Below are positions 45,220 through 55,839 of a DNA stretch of 64,000 nt, in pieces. The DNA is taken from contig JABWDB010000008.1 in assembly GCA_019614645.1 (NCBI GenBank), positions 1,984,001 to 2,048,000 on the forward strand. The letters run 5' to 3'. How positions within the stretch are numbered: the first letter of the stretch is position 1; each line of letters starts with the position of its first letter. Position numbers and translations under genes: made by a program. The DNA comes from Stratiolaelaps scimitus. Its lineage: Eukaryota; Arthropoda; Arachnida; Mesostigmata; Laelapidae. Below the pieces are notes generated by a model, which was not told the origin of the DNA, did no database searches, and saw only the letters and a list, made by a program, of their open reading frames with translations.

Positions 45220-47230
45220 CTTTATTAGTCAATTATAAAAGTGGGCGACAATTGTGCCTGCTGAACGTGAAATACATCTAAGAACACCATCCTGTGTATA
45301 CTCTTAATAGAATATCTGGAACAACAAGGTCTCACTTTCCCGGTTCCCAGGCGTGTGCCCAAAATAGAAACTGCGTTGCCCCTTCGGATACGTAAGGCAA
45401 ATCTTTGCATTAAAAATTCAGTTGCACGTCGTTCTCCTGTAGCGGATGCTAACCTTTCTTCTAATATTTAAAGAAAGTTTAATTACTGAATTGCCGGTTT
45501 ACCCAATGTTTCGAAGGCTCGGGATTATATATTATTACTGTTATTATTATATATTATTACTGTTATATTACTATATATATATATATTAATATATATATAT
45601 ATATACTGCTACCTCATGATGCACAACGCTAGGAAGCGATTCGGATTTTTTTTCGCCTTTCTGCACTACTGCTGCCAGTTCCTGCTAGCCGACTGACTAA
45701 TCTATACGAGTTAGTTGTCGTCAACCTGCTCAGAGTCTGCCACTGCCACTGCTGCTGTTGCTGGCAGAGACTAATACTATTCTATCTATAGCTCGCCGTA
45801 ACGATGCTCTCTTTGATTGTCGTCACCCAACGGCAGCAGCCAGCTCCGGACCGCCATAGACCAGCCAGCGACAGCGATAACGGCCGACAACGACAATGGC
45901 AATAGCGTGTATAATAACAACATTGATCTGATATTGATCCGATCGCGTCGATTGGCGTGATTTATTTTGCCATTATTTTTTACCAGATCTGCGAGGTAGA
46001 ACGGATACGAGAGGTAGATCCCCAGGGGGGATAGCGATAGCCGCAGACAGCAGCGAAAATAGCAACTGAACACACAAACGGACAAAAACAAACAGACAAA
46101 CAACAACAACGGCAACATGAGTCGACGAGTGTAAGAAAAATTGCCCCCATAAGTTATGGATTAGCGCTACACGAAACAAGCTATTATACGGCAGCAGCGG
46201 ACGCCGTCGTCGTTGTCACACGGCTTCGTATTCGTCCAGCTGTTGATTTCCAAGCTGTGAATCGTTGTGTACTTGAGTTGTGATGATGCTGGCGGCTGCT
46301 GGCCGGGCGGAGACAGGACAAGGTGTGGGAATCTCGCCGGTGCGCTGGGCGGCTAGATTCGCTGATGCGCTACCGTTGCCATCGTCGATTGGGACACATC
46401 GATGCAATGCAGTGGTGACAAAGACGTCCCTGGGGGCGAGGTGACGCCGATGACTTGAGCCAATTTTGTCGGTGACGTTTACCGTCGAATGCGAGACAGG
46501 GTGCGGGCCTGCGACAGCGCTTTGTCGGCATCGTCAACTGTCCCAAGGCGGCGGCGGCGGCGGCGGCAGTGGCTATAATAGCCGACGGATCCCTGTGCTG
46601 GTGTCGATCGATGGGGTGATAACGAACTGCGTACCATATGCCAGTTAGGACATACGAAGTGAGCCAATGAATAACACTGCTGCTGTTGTCGTTATAGATT
46701 CGAGCACCGTAAAAGAATCGGCTCGGAGTTGCTTTCCGCTGGGGCTGCGTACCATCACATATCTACAGATATAGGAAACAGCTAGATAACAAAGCAGACA
46801 ATATGACCCATGCTGGTTTTACCACCTCACAACCACCCACCCACCCAGCGCACACACACACGAAAAGGAGTACTGACTATAGATGACTACACTTGAATGT
46901 TGGCCACCCGTTTGCCATTGTTTAGACACAGTGAGAGGTCGGAAAATAAATGAGCTCGAGCGTTGGAGCACACGGACACCTTCGGAACACGAACGATGCG
47001 TAACCACAGCAAGAACAGTCACAACAGTTTAGAACGGCGGTGATAACGTTGGCGGGCAGCGCCGTTCGTTGGCTTTGTTGTTTGTGAATTCTTCAATTCA
47101 GCAGTATCGAAGAAATCTATTTTGAGAATGATGCCAACAGTGGTAAACAATAAGTGTGATTAGTTTCTCTGTCTACCGTCTTCCACGTACGCCAAACACC
47201 GTCGTCGAGGTTTCTTTTATTAATTATTTT
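45220..47230. other. AT-rich then mixed non-coding DNA
   Basis: A duplicated TATATTATTACTGTTAT motif followed by (TA)n occupies 45525-45606. GGC triplets lie at 46551-46569 and CCCA repeats near 46832-46845. No frame with splice or domain support was found. Confidence 0.5.
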
Positions 47231-47236
47231 GAATTA

Positions 47237-47455
47237 TCAGTTATTATTATTGTTATTATTATTATTATTAGTTTCTATTGTTATCAGCAGGAAATGGGAG
47301 AAGTTTTTCATTCCTGTGGAGAACATGATCCGTTCAACATACATCACTGTGTTGATTGCTCGCATATTGGTAAACTCTTTCTGGTTTCCATCTCTCATCT
47401 CGTTGGCCATCTCCAGCCCCATCTCGTCCCCATCGTCCAAACTCCTCACGTGCAC
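47237..47455 (-). CDS. Purine-first open frame, possible coding remnant
   Basis: A minus-strand frame with a marked purine-first codon pattern, a bias typical of coding DNA. The visible part includes DDGDEMGLEMANEMRDGNQK and a second helical-looking stretch. It ends by running into an (ATT)n microsatellite that translates as asparagines and then a stop. A second minus frame overlaps it (47334-47681), and on the plus strand a strong acceptor (TATTGTTATCAGCAG) ends at about 47291, after which two plus frames are open for about 80 codons. The strand is therefore undecided. No family was recognised. Confidence 0.18.
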   Translation of the reverse strand: MHVRSLDDGDEMGLEMANEMRDGNQKEFTNMRAINTVMYVERIMFSTGMKNFSHFLLITIETNNNNNNNNNN

Positions 47456-47699
47456 CGCGTTTCCCCAGTTTCAAGTCGTCACCCATTGTTGGACCGCAGC
47501 ACAAGACAGCTTGCAGGATCGATTTGTTGTCTAGCTCGAGGTTATCCTTCAGCAGAGTGAAGCAACGGTAGCTAGCATCTGGCTGGTTGGCCTCCGTTGG
47601 TGCTGCTGCTGTTGTTGCTGCTTCCGCTTCAGCAGTGGCTCTTGTCTGTATGAGCCAGCTGCGCCGGCCTCTGCAGCTCATGCGGGATTTTGTTGAAGT

Positions 47700-48060
47700 T
47701 GAGCCACCATCCCCGACCTCTCATGCTCTTCTTCTCTTCTCCGGTCTGCTCTGCCCCTCGTTCTACTCTGCCGGGCCAGAGCGCCGGCTCGAGGTCCGAC
47801 CGACCGACCGACCGTCCGTCCCGTCATCGTCTCTATATTAAAAGCACCAGCCAAGTGATTAAATTCCTCTTGTGGTTTCCTAGAGCCCCTCCCGCCCCCT
47901 CGTCCTCCTGCCGCGCGCGCGCGCCTTTCCCAACTCGACGCTCACAATCTGAGCGTCACATGAGGTAGGGATGACAGCGGGATGGGGTCCTATGGCGTCC
48001 CCTTTTTCTACTGCCGGTCCCCCGTGCCCCCCACCCCTCTCCCGCCTCGAGGTCCTGCGT
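47700..48060. other. C-rich non-coding stretch
   Basis: C-rich DNA with a CCGA repeat at 47798-47818 and an alternating CG run at 47917-47931. Nothing coding can be supported. A donor-like TCC/GTAAGTCGG at 48083 on the plus strand has no partner acceptor nearby. Confidence 0.5.
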
Positions 48061-48070
48061 CCTCAACCCT

Positions 48071-48285
48071 CTATTTCTCCGTAAGTCGGTTCTTCAGGCT
48101 GCGGCCGATCTCTTGGTACCTGTTGTTGACAACGGGGCTGGCGCTTTCTGCTCGGATCGAGGCAAGCGAGATACCGAGCGTACCGAGGACCCCATCGTGC
48201 CTCGCCTCGATAGGAAGAGCGATATTCGGGATATAACCACCACCACTAGCACCACCACCACCACCACCATTACTTCGAGACACGT
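48071..48285 (-). CDS. Candidate terminal exon (minus), unknown protein
   Basis: On the minus strand an acceptor with a long pyrimidine tract (GCTTCTGCTGTTTCATCCAACTAG) is followed by 215 nt open in one frame (two bases completing a codon, then 70 codons) to a TAG at 48073-48071. After a short glycine run from GGT triplets, the rest is repeat-free and looks globular then helical: YIPNIALPIEARHDGVLG and, at the end, NNRYQEIGRSLKNRLTEK. Codons favour G or C in third position. No domain was recognised, and no upstream exon with a matching phase-1 donor was found within 500 bp. A plus-strand frame (47982-48236) runs antisense. Confidence 0.27.
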
Positions 48286-48485
48286 CTAGTTGGATGAAAC
48301 AGCAGAAGCAACAGGACATAACGATAGTCTCGTTCACGGTGCATAGCGGCGCATAGTATAGTACGGCAAACCTTCTGCTGCTCACAGCAAGTTTGGTGGC
48401 TGTTACATAGCCGAGGTCGGGGAACGTTGACAGCGACGACTATCACAACGTCGCATTTGATTACTATTATTATTATTATTATCAA

Positions 48486-48722
48486 ATGCTTATATCAAAA
48501 CGGGGTAAACGCATAACGAACAAATCGACGCAGACCTCAACACTGGGAGACATGCATAGAAACGAATCCATGACTGAAAAATCAAGCTTGGAACAGCGGC
48601 GGCAGTACCTGGCCGTTGTGCTGCTCTCATCTGTATTGGCCGCACATTGCACTGCAGCAATAGCAGGCAACACTTCTACATCGGTGGGCATCGATGCCAG
48701 CGGTGACAAGGTGCCACCGTAG
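48486..48722 (+). CDS. Possible small ORF with hydrophobic segment
   Basis: A 78-codon frame starting ATG with a hydrophobic run (YLAVVLLSSVLAAHCTAAIA at about residues 40-59) preceded by arginines, as in a signal anchor. The tail after it is short and polar. A minus-strand frame of similar length (48482-48709) covers the same bases and looks equally natural. No family was recognised. Confidence 0.13.
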   Translation: MLISKRGKRITNKSTQTSTLGDMHRNESMTEKSSLEQRRQYLAVVLLSSVLAAHCTAAIAGNTSTSVGIDASGDKVPP

Positions 48723-48747
48723 CCGTCGGCGTTCGGCGTACTTGAAT

Positions 48748-48791
48748 CTCGAGCTCAGCGCCCTTCTCCACTCGAGCTAAGCGCCCTTCTC
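48748..48791. repeat. Two-copy 21-bp tandem duplication
   Basis: CTCGAGCTCAGCGCCCTTCTC at 48748-48768 is repeated at 48771-48791 with one mismatch. The period is 23 bp. Seen directly. Confidence 0.9.
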
Positions 48792-48916
48792 TGAGAGATT
48801 CACTGTGCCTTGAGAGTTATCAGTGGTGATACACAGAGTGGCAACTCGCCGGGCGGCCGGTGTCGACGGCGGTGGCGGTTGCGTTCCGGTGCCTGCTCCC
48901 ATGAGCACGTACCAGA

Positions 48917-49129
48917 ATGACGATCGCTGAGAACGACCGAGAGTTGACTCTGCTGGCGGTCGGCTGGCTGGCCGGCCGGCCAATCGTTCCGAAGCCAGAA
49001 GAGCGAACTGTGCTGCTTTTGACTTTGGGCGAGCCGTGCGCGCGTCCGGTACGCGAGTTCGCCACGTGGGGAGTCTGTTACTTTCTTGCCACAGTCGGCG
49101 TATACCAACGTGAAAACGACGCCAAATAA
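48917..49129 (+). CDS. Candidate small ORF, 70 codons, unknown
   Basis: An uninterrupted ATG-to-TAA frame with a purine at -3. Codons are strongly purine-first and G/C-ending, which reads as coding. The protein begins MTIAENDRELTLLAVGWLAG and contains a Trp/Tyr-rich mid-section, then a polar end. There are no repeats and no domain was recognised. Three minus-strand frames overlap, two of them of about 130 codons, so the openness partly reflects composition. It could be a complete small protein or a chance frame. Confidence 0.22.
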   Translation: MTIAENDRELTLLAVGWLAGRPIVPKPEERTVLLLTLGEPCARPVREFATWGVCYFLATVGVYQRENDAK

Positions 49130-49665
49130 CGATTGACTGCACCAGATGAGCCAGCCAGCCGACCAACTCGCCACAGTACGCCCATATGCCATCTGCTATT
49201 GCCTCACTGATGGAAGATACTACTGCTGCGAGGTGCTTTTACAGTCGAGTACGGCAGGGCTACTGATACTGTCGTGCTGGTCGGCGACATTCAGTCTTCG
49301 CTAGCTCAGGGGAATTTGGAATGTGCCTTCCGGCGAAGGGCGAGCTTCGATTTAACAAATTGCCCGGCGGCAGCCACCACAACCGATGGTACTCAACAAT
49401 GTGCCAGATATTGTCCGCTATATTGCCCATATAATTGCGTGTACTCGACGCGTCGCGGTTTGCATCACGATGTCAGATCGCTGGCTTTGCCCATATGCTC
49501 CTGCTAAATAGATAATTATTTATCGAAATCTCTGTGTTATACATATAGAATTTCACCTTTAAATCAAATAAATATATTCTATATATATATATATATCTTC
49601 GTTTGTGCCAATGTCATAAATGATCTGTATTCGTCGTCCGATGTTCGCCAAGATGTCGTCGGCAA

Positions 49666-49989
49666 TTGAGTCGCTCGCTCGGTTCATACATAGCCTACTC
49701 GGAGGCTTGCTTATTTTACGACGTATTCGCGAGTGACAATCTCGCCGTCTGTCTGCTTGCGCATAATGGAAGTAGCATATTGACTCTCTTCGGCTGCATA
49801 AATTCATCACGGAACGATTGGATACACGACTGGTTGAGGAGGAGATTATGCTGGCCACAATACATCGACTTTGGGCCTTATGCGTTGTCGCCTAGCAGCG
49901 AAATGTACAACACAATGCAGCGGAAACTGCCTCACCTTCCACCAGGCCACGTTTATACGAGATCAATGTCGAAGTCAAAATGCAAATAA
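49666..49989 (+). CDS. Candidate repeat-free open frame, unknown
   Basis: A plus frame open from about 49622 to a TAA at 49987-49989 (about 122 codons), with little low-complexity sequence and a protein-like mix including several Trp and Tyr (for example NDWIHDWLRRRLCWPQYIDF). The last third is basic. The first in-frame ATG is late, at 49900 (EMYNTM), so most of the frame would need an upstream exon; no convincing acceptor was found, only a (TA)n about 40 nt upstream. A minus-strand frame of 99 codons (49559-49858) is antisense. No family was recognised. Confidence 0.2.
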   Translation: MSRSLGSYIAYSEACLFYDVFASDNLAVCLLAHNGSSILTLFGCINSSRNDWIHDWLRRRLCWPQYIDFGPYALSPSSEMYNTMQRKLPHLPPGHVYTRSMSKSKCK

Positions 49990-50489
49990 GATCGCTATCG
50001 CTTATAGGATCATTACTATTATTATTATTATTATTAGCATCAGCATCACTGTTCTAGATATTCACAAGACGATTGTGCTATTATATACTGACAATAAATT
50101 ATTCGAGGTTACCCTTGCGAGGCCGGTTGCTTTTAGCGGTCTTACTTGCCCGCCGCGTTGTTCGTTCGACCACGCTACCGCCTGGCGGCGGAACATGACG
50201 ATCGTACAATGCCTGTGCCCGATGTGAGCTAGCCAGCGAGCTGGCGAACGTGTGCGCCGTGTGTGCGTGAGTGATTGTGTCCACGAACGACTTAGCTGCT
50301 GGCAAAAGTGTCCATCTACATCGGAATTATCCACCGTTGCTGAAATGGCGAACGGTTTCTTTTTCTGTTCCGCCCGTGTGAACCGCCCTCCTTTAGCTTA
50401 GTCGATCGGTTGAGCATTGCAATTCTACACAATTGCGTCAGTGCTCACAGCCACGTCAAAACAGTTGAGCGCAACTGTTCGTCGAACGA

Positions 50490-50719
50490 TTAGAGTGCGA
50501 TGTCGCTAACGCTAACAACGGCAGCTCGGGCAATTCGCTTTGGCAAACAGCTTTCAATCAACGCCTCGCCTGTGCCATCTGCGCTGTGAACGCCCCGAAC
50601 GGTAGTGTGCATGTTGCCGTCGGCTGGTAATGACTTCAGAGGGTCTAGGTAAATACCCTGTCGGGTTTTGCTGTCCACGAGCCCACCGCGGCCAGATCGA
50701 GTGTTCGCCAAATGTGTAA
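50490..50719 (-). CDS. Candidate terminal exon (minus), unknown protein
   Basis: After an acceptor-like TAGAGTCTTAAACAG on the minus strand, one frame is open for about 76 codons to a TAA. The codon pattern is purine-first and the composition varied (for example SKTRQGIYLDPLKSLPADGN). The end (IARAAVVSVSDIAL) is mildly hydrophobic. No domain was recognised. A second minus frame (50554-50796) overlaps, and no donor in matching phase was found upstream. Confidence 0.2.
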
Positions 50720-50724
50720 CTGTT

Positions 50725-52200
50725 TAAGACTCTACCGGCGAGTGTCACCAATTGGTGGCCGGCCGTTTGCCGGTGATCGAATATCATCATCAGCAATTAT
50801 CGCGTGCCGCCGTCGCCGCTGCCGCTGCCGCCACCAACAACACCACCACCACCACCACCACAATCGTCAAACCAAAGCTAATGATTCTATTTGCATTACT
50901 GGCTTGCTTGATACGTTCTAGTCGTTGTAGGAAGTAGTAATCGCGGCAGAGGTCGACTCGGGACTAGAACGAGCGAGCGAGCGAGCGAGCTAGCGGTCAA
51001 GTCGAAGCTGCGCGTCGCTGAGCCACCAGTCTGACAACGACAACGGACTGCGAGTGAACTCTAAGTGAATGTCTGGTCACGGTCAGCTGACGAGCGCACC
51101 TATGTAACGACACGAACTCATCGTCGGCTAGGTGCGAATATTTGACGCTGCCGGCGTTCGTCCCGGACGCGCTCGATCTAATATCTCCCCTTACACAATA
51201 TGCTGGCGAATCGTCGCCGCGACCACCACCATCACCACCACCATCATTATCATCATTGCCGAGGTGTAGTATACCAACAACGACGATGACGACAACGACA
51301 AAAACAGCAACCGAATCGACAAAGGTTGACGGTCGACGTTAGCGCTGCCTCCATCGCTGGCGTTCCGGTGACCGGGCGACGCTGCGACCGCTCCGTCGTC
51401 CGTTTTGTTGCGTTTACACACTAGCAGCTTGTATTGATAGGCAGATTGGTGTCCTGCTTGTTCATTATTGTTGTTGTTGCTGCCGCTGTTTTTTTCATTG
51501 TTTTTTTTTGTTGTTGTGCGCCGCTCGTCTGTCCCGCCGGCCAACTGTCCAGCAACAGCGTACCCTGCATTTGTCTTCTCGCTCTGTCTCGAATACGAGT
51601 ACATACGCTTCGTTTGGTGCTGCAGCTTCTGCTACCGCCTGATCAAGGGCCAAGAAGCAGCGTGCGCGAGGAGACCGAACGAGATGAACGCCTAATAATC
51701 ACCTGATATTCACTTGAAGCGCAAGATCGAGCGGAAGCAACCGCAGGCAGCGGACGACGGGCGACAAATAGCTACAATAAAGCCAACACGGACAACCCCA
51801 CCCGACGAGAACGGGCCACAGTGAGTGACCCACCGCGAGTGCTGCTAATAGAACGTAATCGGACTGCAATGTCAGGCAGGCAGACGGCAGTAGCGGAAAA
51901 TTGATTCGTTCTGTTTTTCGTGTTCGGGGAGAAGAGGTGGCCAATGTGCTCCGGAGCACAGAACACTGAACGGTGGACAGCAGCAGCAGCATCAACAACA
52001 CCATTAAATGCAAGCAAGCGGCTGGCTGACTGGCAAGAAGGCGTCTTTGCTGTGTTCTGTTATTGGCATCAACATATAGCAGAGGCCGCAGCAGCTGCAA
52101 TAGCAATCTCACTGTGTGCATATACCAACTGCGAAATAGTCACAATGATAATAATAATAAGAAAACAACAACAATAACAACAACAACAACCTGAACAAGC
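50725..52200. other. Non-coding DNA with CAC and GAGC repeats
   Basis: CAC triplets at 50836-50858, GAGC repeats at 50970-50989, CAC/CAT triplets at 51222-51250, TGT runs near 51465-51515 and CAA/AAT runs at 52150-52190. Frames at 51191-51604 (-) and 51699-52121 (-) are open but repeat-influenced and unsupported. Confidence 0.5.
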
Positions 52201-52284
52201 CCATTACGCCGAGCTTGAAGAGGCGGGCGCCGATCGAAATTGACAGCGATTTGTATCTGTCGCGATTCTTCTCTCCTTTTGTAG

Positions 52285-52422
52285 AAATTTGGCTCGAACA
52301 AGCTGAATGCACTGCTGTCAAACGCACACTGGTCTGCACAGAGTTTCTTCATCTGCGGAAGTCGTCAAGTGAAATGTCAAATCCCGTACACCCATCCCGC
52401 GCTGGTCGAAAGTGTTAAGTAG
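52285..52422 (+). CDS. Candidate terminal exon behind a strong acceptor
   Basis: The acceptor GATTCTTCTCTCCTTTTGTAG is the best pyrimidine-tract acceptor on the plus strand in this part of the window. After it two frames stay open: 45 codons to TAG at 52420-52422 (begins KFGSNKLNALLSNAHWSAQS), and about 46 codons in another phase. No domain was recognised, and no donor upstream within 150 bp matches. It could be a terminal exon, but the ambiguity of frame weakens it. Confidence 0.18.
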   Translation, partial: KFGSNKLNALLSNAHWSAQSFFICGSRQVKCQIPYTHPALVESVK

Positions 52423-52429
52423 TCGACTC

Positions 52430-55400
52430 GTTCTCTTAACCTGCAATCAGCGTTCACTTGCTTTCATCGTGAGAGAAATGTTGTTGAATTGTCGACTCAG
52501 GATTATCGTTCATGGTTATTTCAGCTGTTTCGAACGACTTCGTTTCGTAGTGGCCTATTCTCCTCTGTTCTATCCTAGTGCTATGCATTATTATACTGTT
52601 ACGTCGACAGAAACGTTGTGAAAGATCGCGTAGATAGCGATTTGTGCCGGTGCTGCCACACCAGCACAAGTATCAACACTCAGCAGATAACAACGATTAG
52701 AGCCGCCATAATGCCAATGATATCTATTAATATAACACGAGGTGCGATGCGATAATAAATAATAATAATAATAATGACAAAATAAAAATAAAAAAAAATT
52801 AAAAATAATATTCATATCTCGTGTCAGATCGTTAGCTACTGTACTTCGTGCGTCTATCTGCATGTCTCTCTCACATTGTGTATCTAGGCTAGTCGTTTGT
52901 TTGTGGGACCTTCTTGTCCGATGGACAGCGATTGCAGAACAGGTGAGCGTAGGAGAGAGCGAGAGAGACCAGTCAAGCCTGCTAAGTCGAAGGTTGTCCG
53001 GGAGTAGCTATGCAGATAATAATGATTATTTGAGGAAACATTATTGGGCCGACACAGCTGACCAGGCTGCTGAAAACACTGTTATCGATAGTGGTACTGC
53101 TGCTGCTGCCGGTGGCAGTAGTTTAGCGGCTTTACACAGAGTCCGCCCTCCACGCATCTGGCTTTCTCACCAGCCAGCCCCGAGGTGATAGGCCGATAAA
53201 GTAACACCCCCAAATACCCCCTCCCTCCCCTCAAGGCAACTTGTGTTCAACAGGCGAAAACCGACCAAGTGTATTGGAAAAAGGTAATGCGACAGATTCG
53301 ACAGCTAGGTCACACAAACAAACGAGACAAACAACAAGACGTGAAGGAAAGAAAACATTTGGTGGCAATCAAGTCTTCTACCTCTTTAGGTGTTGTTGGC
53401 AACAAGACGAAAAATACAGGCCATGATAGATCATGGAGAAAACGAGGAGAGGAATAATCGACGAACTGATAACGCTACCTGAGAATTGTAACTGTTATCT
53501 TTGTAAATTGACTGTGTCATACCTTGTCTAAAGGTAGCAATTTCCTGATGGCCATCTTTGCACTGACTGGAGCCTACACATGGGTAACTGTAATTCTTCG
53601 CGCAGTGGTGGCTTCTGTTCTGTTTGCTTCAACTGTTATTGTCACGATCCGGGCTCGCGCGTGCCGCAACCGGAGAATTCATTAGCCTGGGTACCGACCC
53701 CCCCAGCCAAACCTAAGCCTGACCACTAGGGCTGCCATATCTATAGATATTGTTATCTTACCTTATCTCACTCCATTTTATCTTATTTCTATGTTTACTC
53801 TGATATAATCCGTATCATCTGTTGGTGAAATGAACGGAATGATGCTGATGCTGGTGGTGGTGGTCATCATTATTATTATTCTGTATCGGCCGCCACGCGT
53901 CCCACACTCCACTGTGTGTTCGTACACATATGTCCGATTATATATAGACGCAATTTTCGGAAATCTAATTTAATACCACTTCAAAAATAACAACAACAAC
54001 AGCAACAACAGCAAAAATTATGCCAACACCATTTTGAATCATTTTCCAGAGGCTGCGCCCTTCCGGCAGTAGTCCAAAATCCTTGGATAAGCTTTTTGAA
54101 CACCTATCAATCACGCAGCCGCGGCAGTTTTAATAATATGTGTCTGTGTGTGTGTGTGTGTTCAACCGCTTCTGTCTGTGTACAGTTCGTTTTGGCACGG
54201 ATTGCGGACGCAGTGGCAATGGCTGTGAAAGCCCCTGCTGCAGCAGTACAGAGCAGAGCGGCGAAGACTCCGTTTGTTTCAGCGCCAACGCTGACAGACC
54301 CACCAGCCATACAGCCAGCCAGCCACCCAGCCACCCAGCCAGCCGTGCGTTCACTCTTCTCGAATCGTTCATACACAGTTTGGCAAAAATGTGCCAATTT
54401 TTTTGCTGCTGCTGCTGCTGCTGCTGTTGTTGTCGGCCTGCCATTGTAGCAAGCGCGTGTAACGTTGTCTCGACTGCGGCTTCTGTTGTCTGGCGACCGT
54501 GATTGGCAGGGAAGCCAGCCGAGCGAGCGAGCGAGACGCCGGCAACGGTGAACGTCCGCGCAGCAGCAGCAGCAGCGATATATTTCAAATCTGTGAAATT
54601 AACGTGTGTCTGTGTGTCTCTCTCTCTCTCTCTCTGTCCGTCTACCTGTGTTTGTTCATGTGTGTGGTCGTACGAGGCTGCGAGCGCGAGAAGCGAGCCT
54701 CTCCGCGAAGACGCCTTCACTGAGCGATGAATGTCGAAATCGACTCTGCGGAGCAATTCACAGCATGCTGAGGACATGCTATGGAACAAGGTGCTACGCT
54801 GTGCGCGCGCGCGCCCGCGCCCGCGCGAGCGAGCGCGCGTTGCTCCACGGTGGCTATGACGGTTGTTGCGGCGCGGATGGCGACGGTGGTGGTGGTGGTG
54901 TTGGTGGTGTTGGTGGTGGCGGCGACGTCGTCGGATGTGGCCAAACGATGATAGAACAGAACGGATAGATAGATATTGTGTCCGTTATGTGTTCGTTTGC
55001 CAGAATAGCAAACATCTAGGGATCCTGTCGACGGAGCTGCCAGGATCGGCTAAGTGGACGCGTGAACGATGAAGAAGGACCCCATGAAGCGACCCGAAGG
55101 CGAAGAAAACTCGATTTTTGAATGATGCGGCGCGGCCGTCGCTCGCCGCCGCCGCCGCCGCCGCCACCGCCGCGACGGGGAGCGTCGCGGACGGTGGCAG
55201 TCGCTGAAGATCACGATGATGATGATGGTGACGATGATGATGATGCTAGCGATGGCGATGTCAGATGAAAACCTGTTACAAAACGATCGGCTATCGCAGC
55301 AGCAGCAGCACTCGCAAAAGGCGTCCAAATATGACGGCACGCTGCTGTCTGAGCGGAGGCGCAAGGTGTGGTTATGCCGTCTGTTTGTCTGTGAGCAGTT

Positions 55401-55830
55401 CTCGCCGGCTTCACGATGTTTGAATATACAATAGTAGAGAAGGAGAATTACAGAAACGATTTCGAAATGACAGCCCGTGTAGGTGATTGAACATGTGCTA
55501 GCGGAGATATGTTATCTGAGTGTCGGTAACATGATTAATCTATCAGTTGAAATATAATAGTATTGTTTCATCATCAGTTTTCCGTTATTATTCGATAACA
55601 GCGGAACGAAACGATAGAAGGGAGCCGGGACACGGCTCCATTCTGCTGCAGTGGCTATCTAACCCTGTCAGTATCTGTATACATTGTTGACTCGTATAAA
55701 AACAAAAATCATACAGCCTTTGAGCTGTACGATGTACGCTCACTTCAACGGAGGACATGAATAATAATAATAATAATAATACCAATAGTAATCATATTAG
55801 GATTTGTAACTCTCATTTTATTTTGTATTG
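52430..55830. other. Non-coding DNA with GT, CTG and CG-alternating tracts
   Basis: AAT at 52757-52775, CAA at 53985-54015, (GT)n at 54145-54161, TGC at 54403-54428, (TC)n at 54619-54634, the alternating CG stretch at 54801-54841, GGT at 54886-54925, GCC at 55147-55166 and GAT at 55213-55245. The 219-codon minus frame at 54130-54789 includes repeat-derived Gln, Ala and Thr runs and is not accepted. Confidence 0.5.
54801..54841. other. Alternating purine-pyrimidine (CG) tract
   Basis: About 41 nt of nearly alternating G and C with four breaks, a classical Z-DNA-prone composition. Seen directly; the structure is inferred. Confidence 0.8.
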
Positions 55831-55839
55831 TCATTTGCT

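Noticed and set aside
54130..54789. 219-codon minus frame
   Set aside because: Contains repeat-derived Gln, Ala and Thr runs and a TC/GT microsatellite. An equally long set of plus frames overlaps it.
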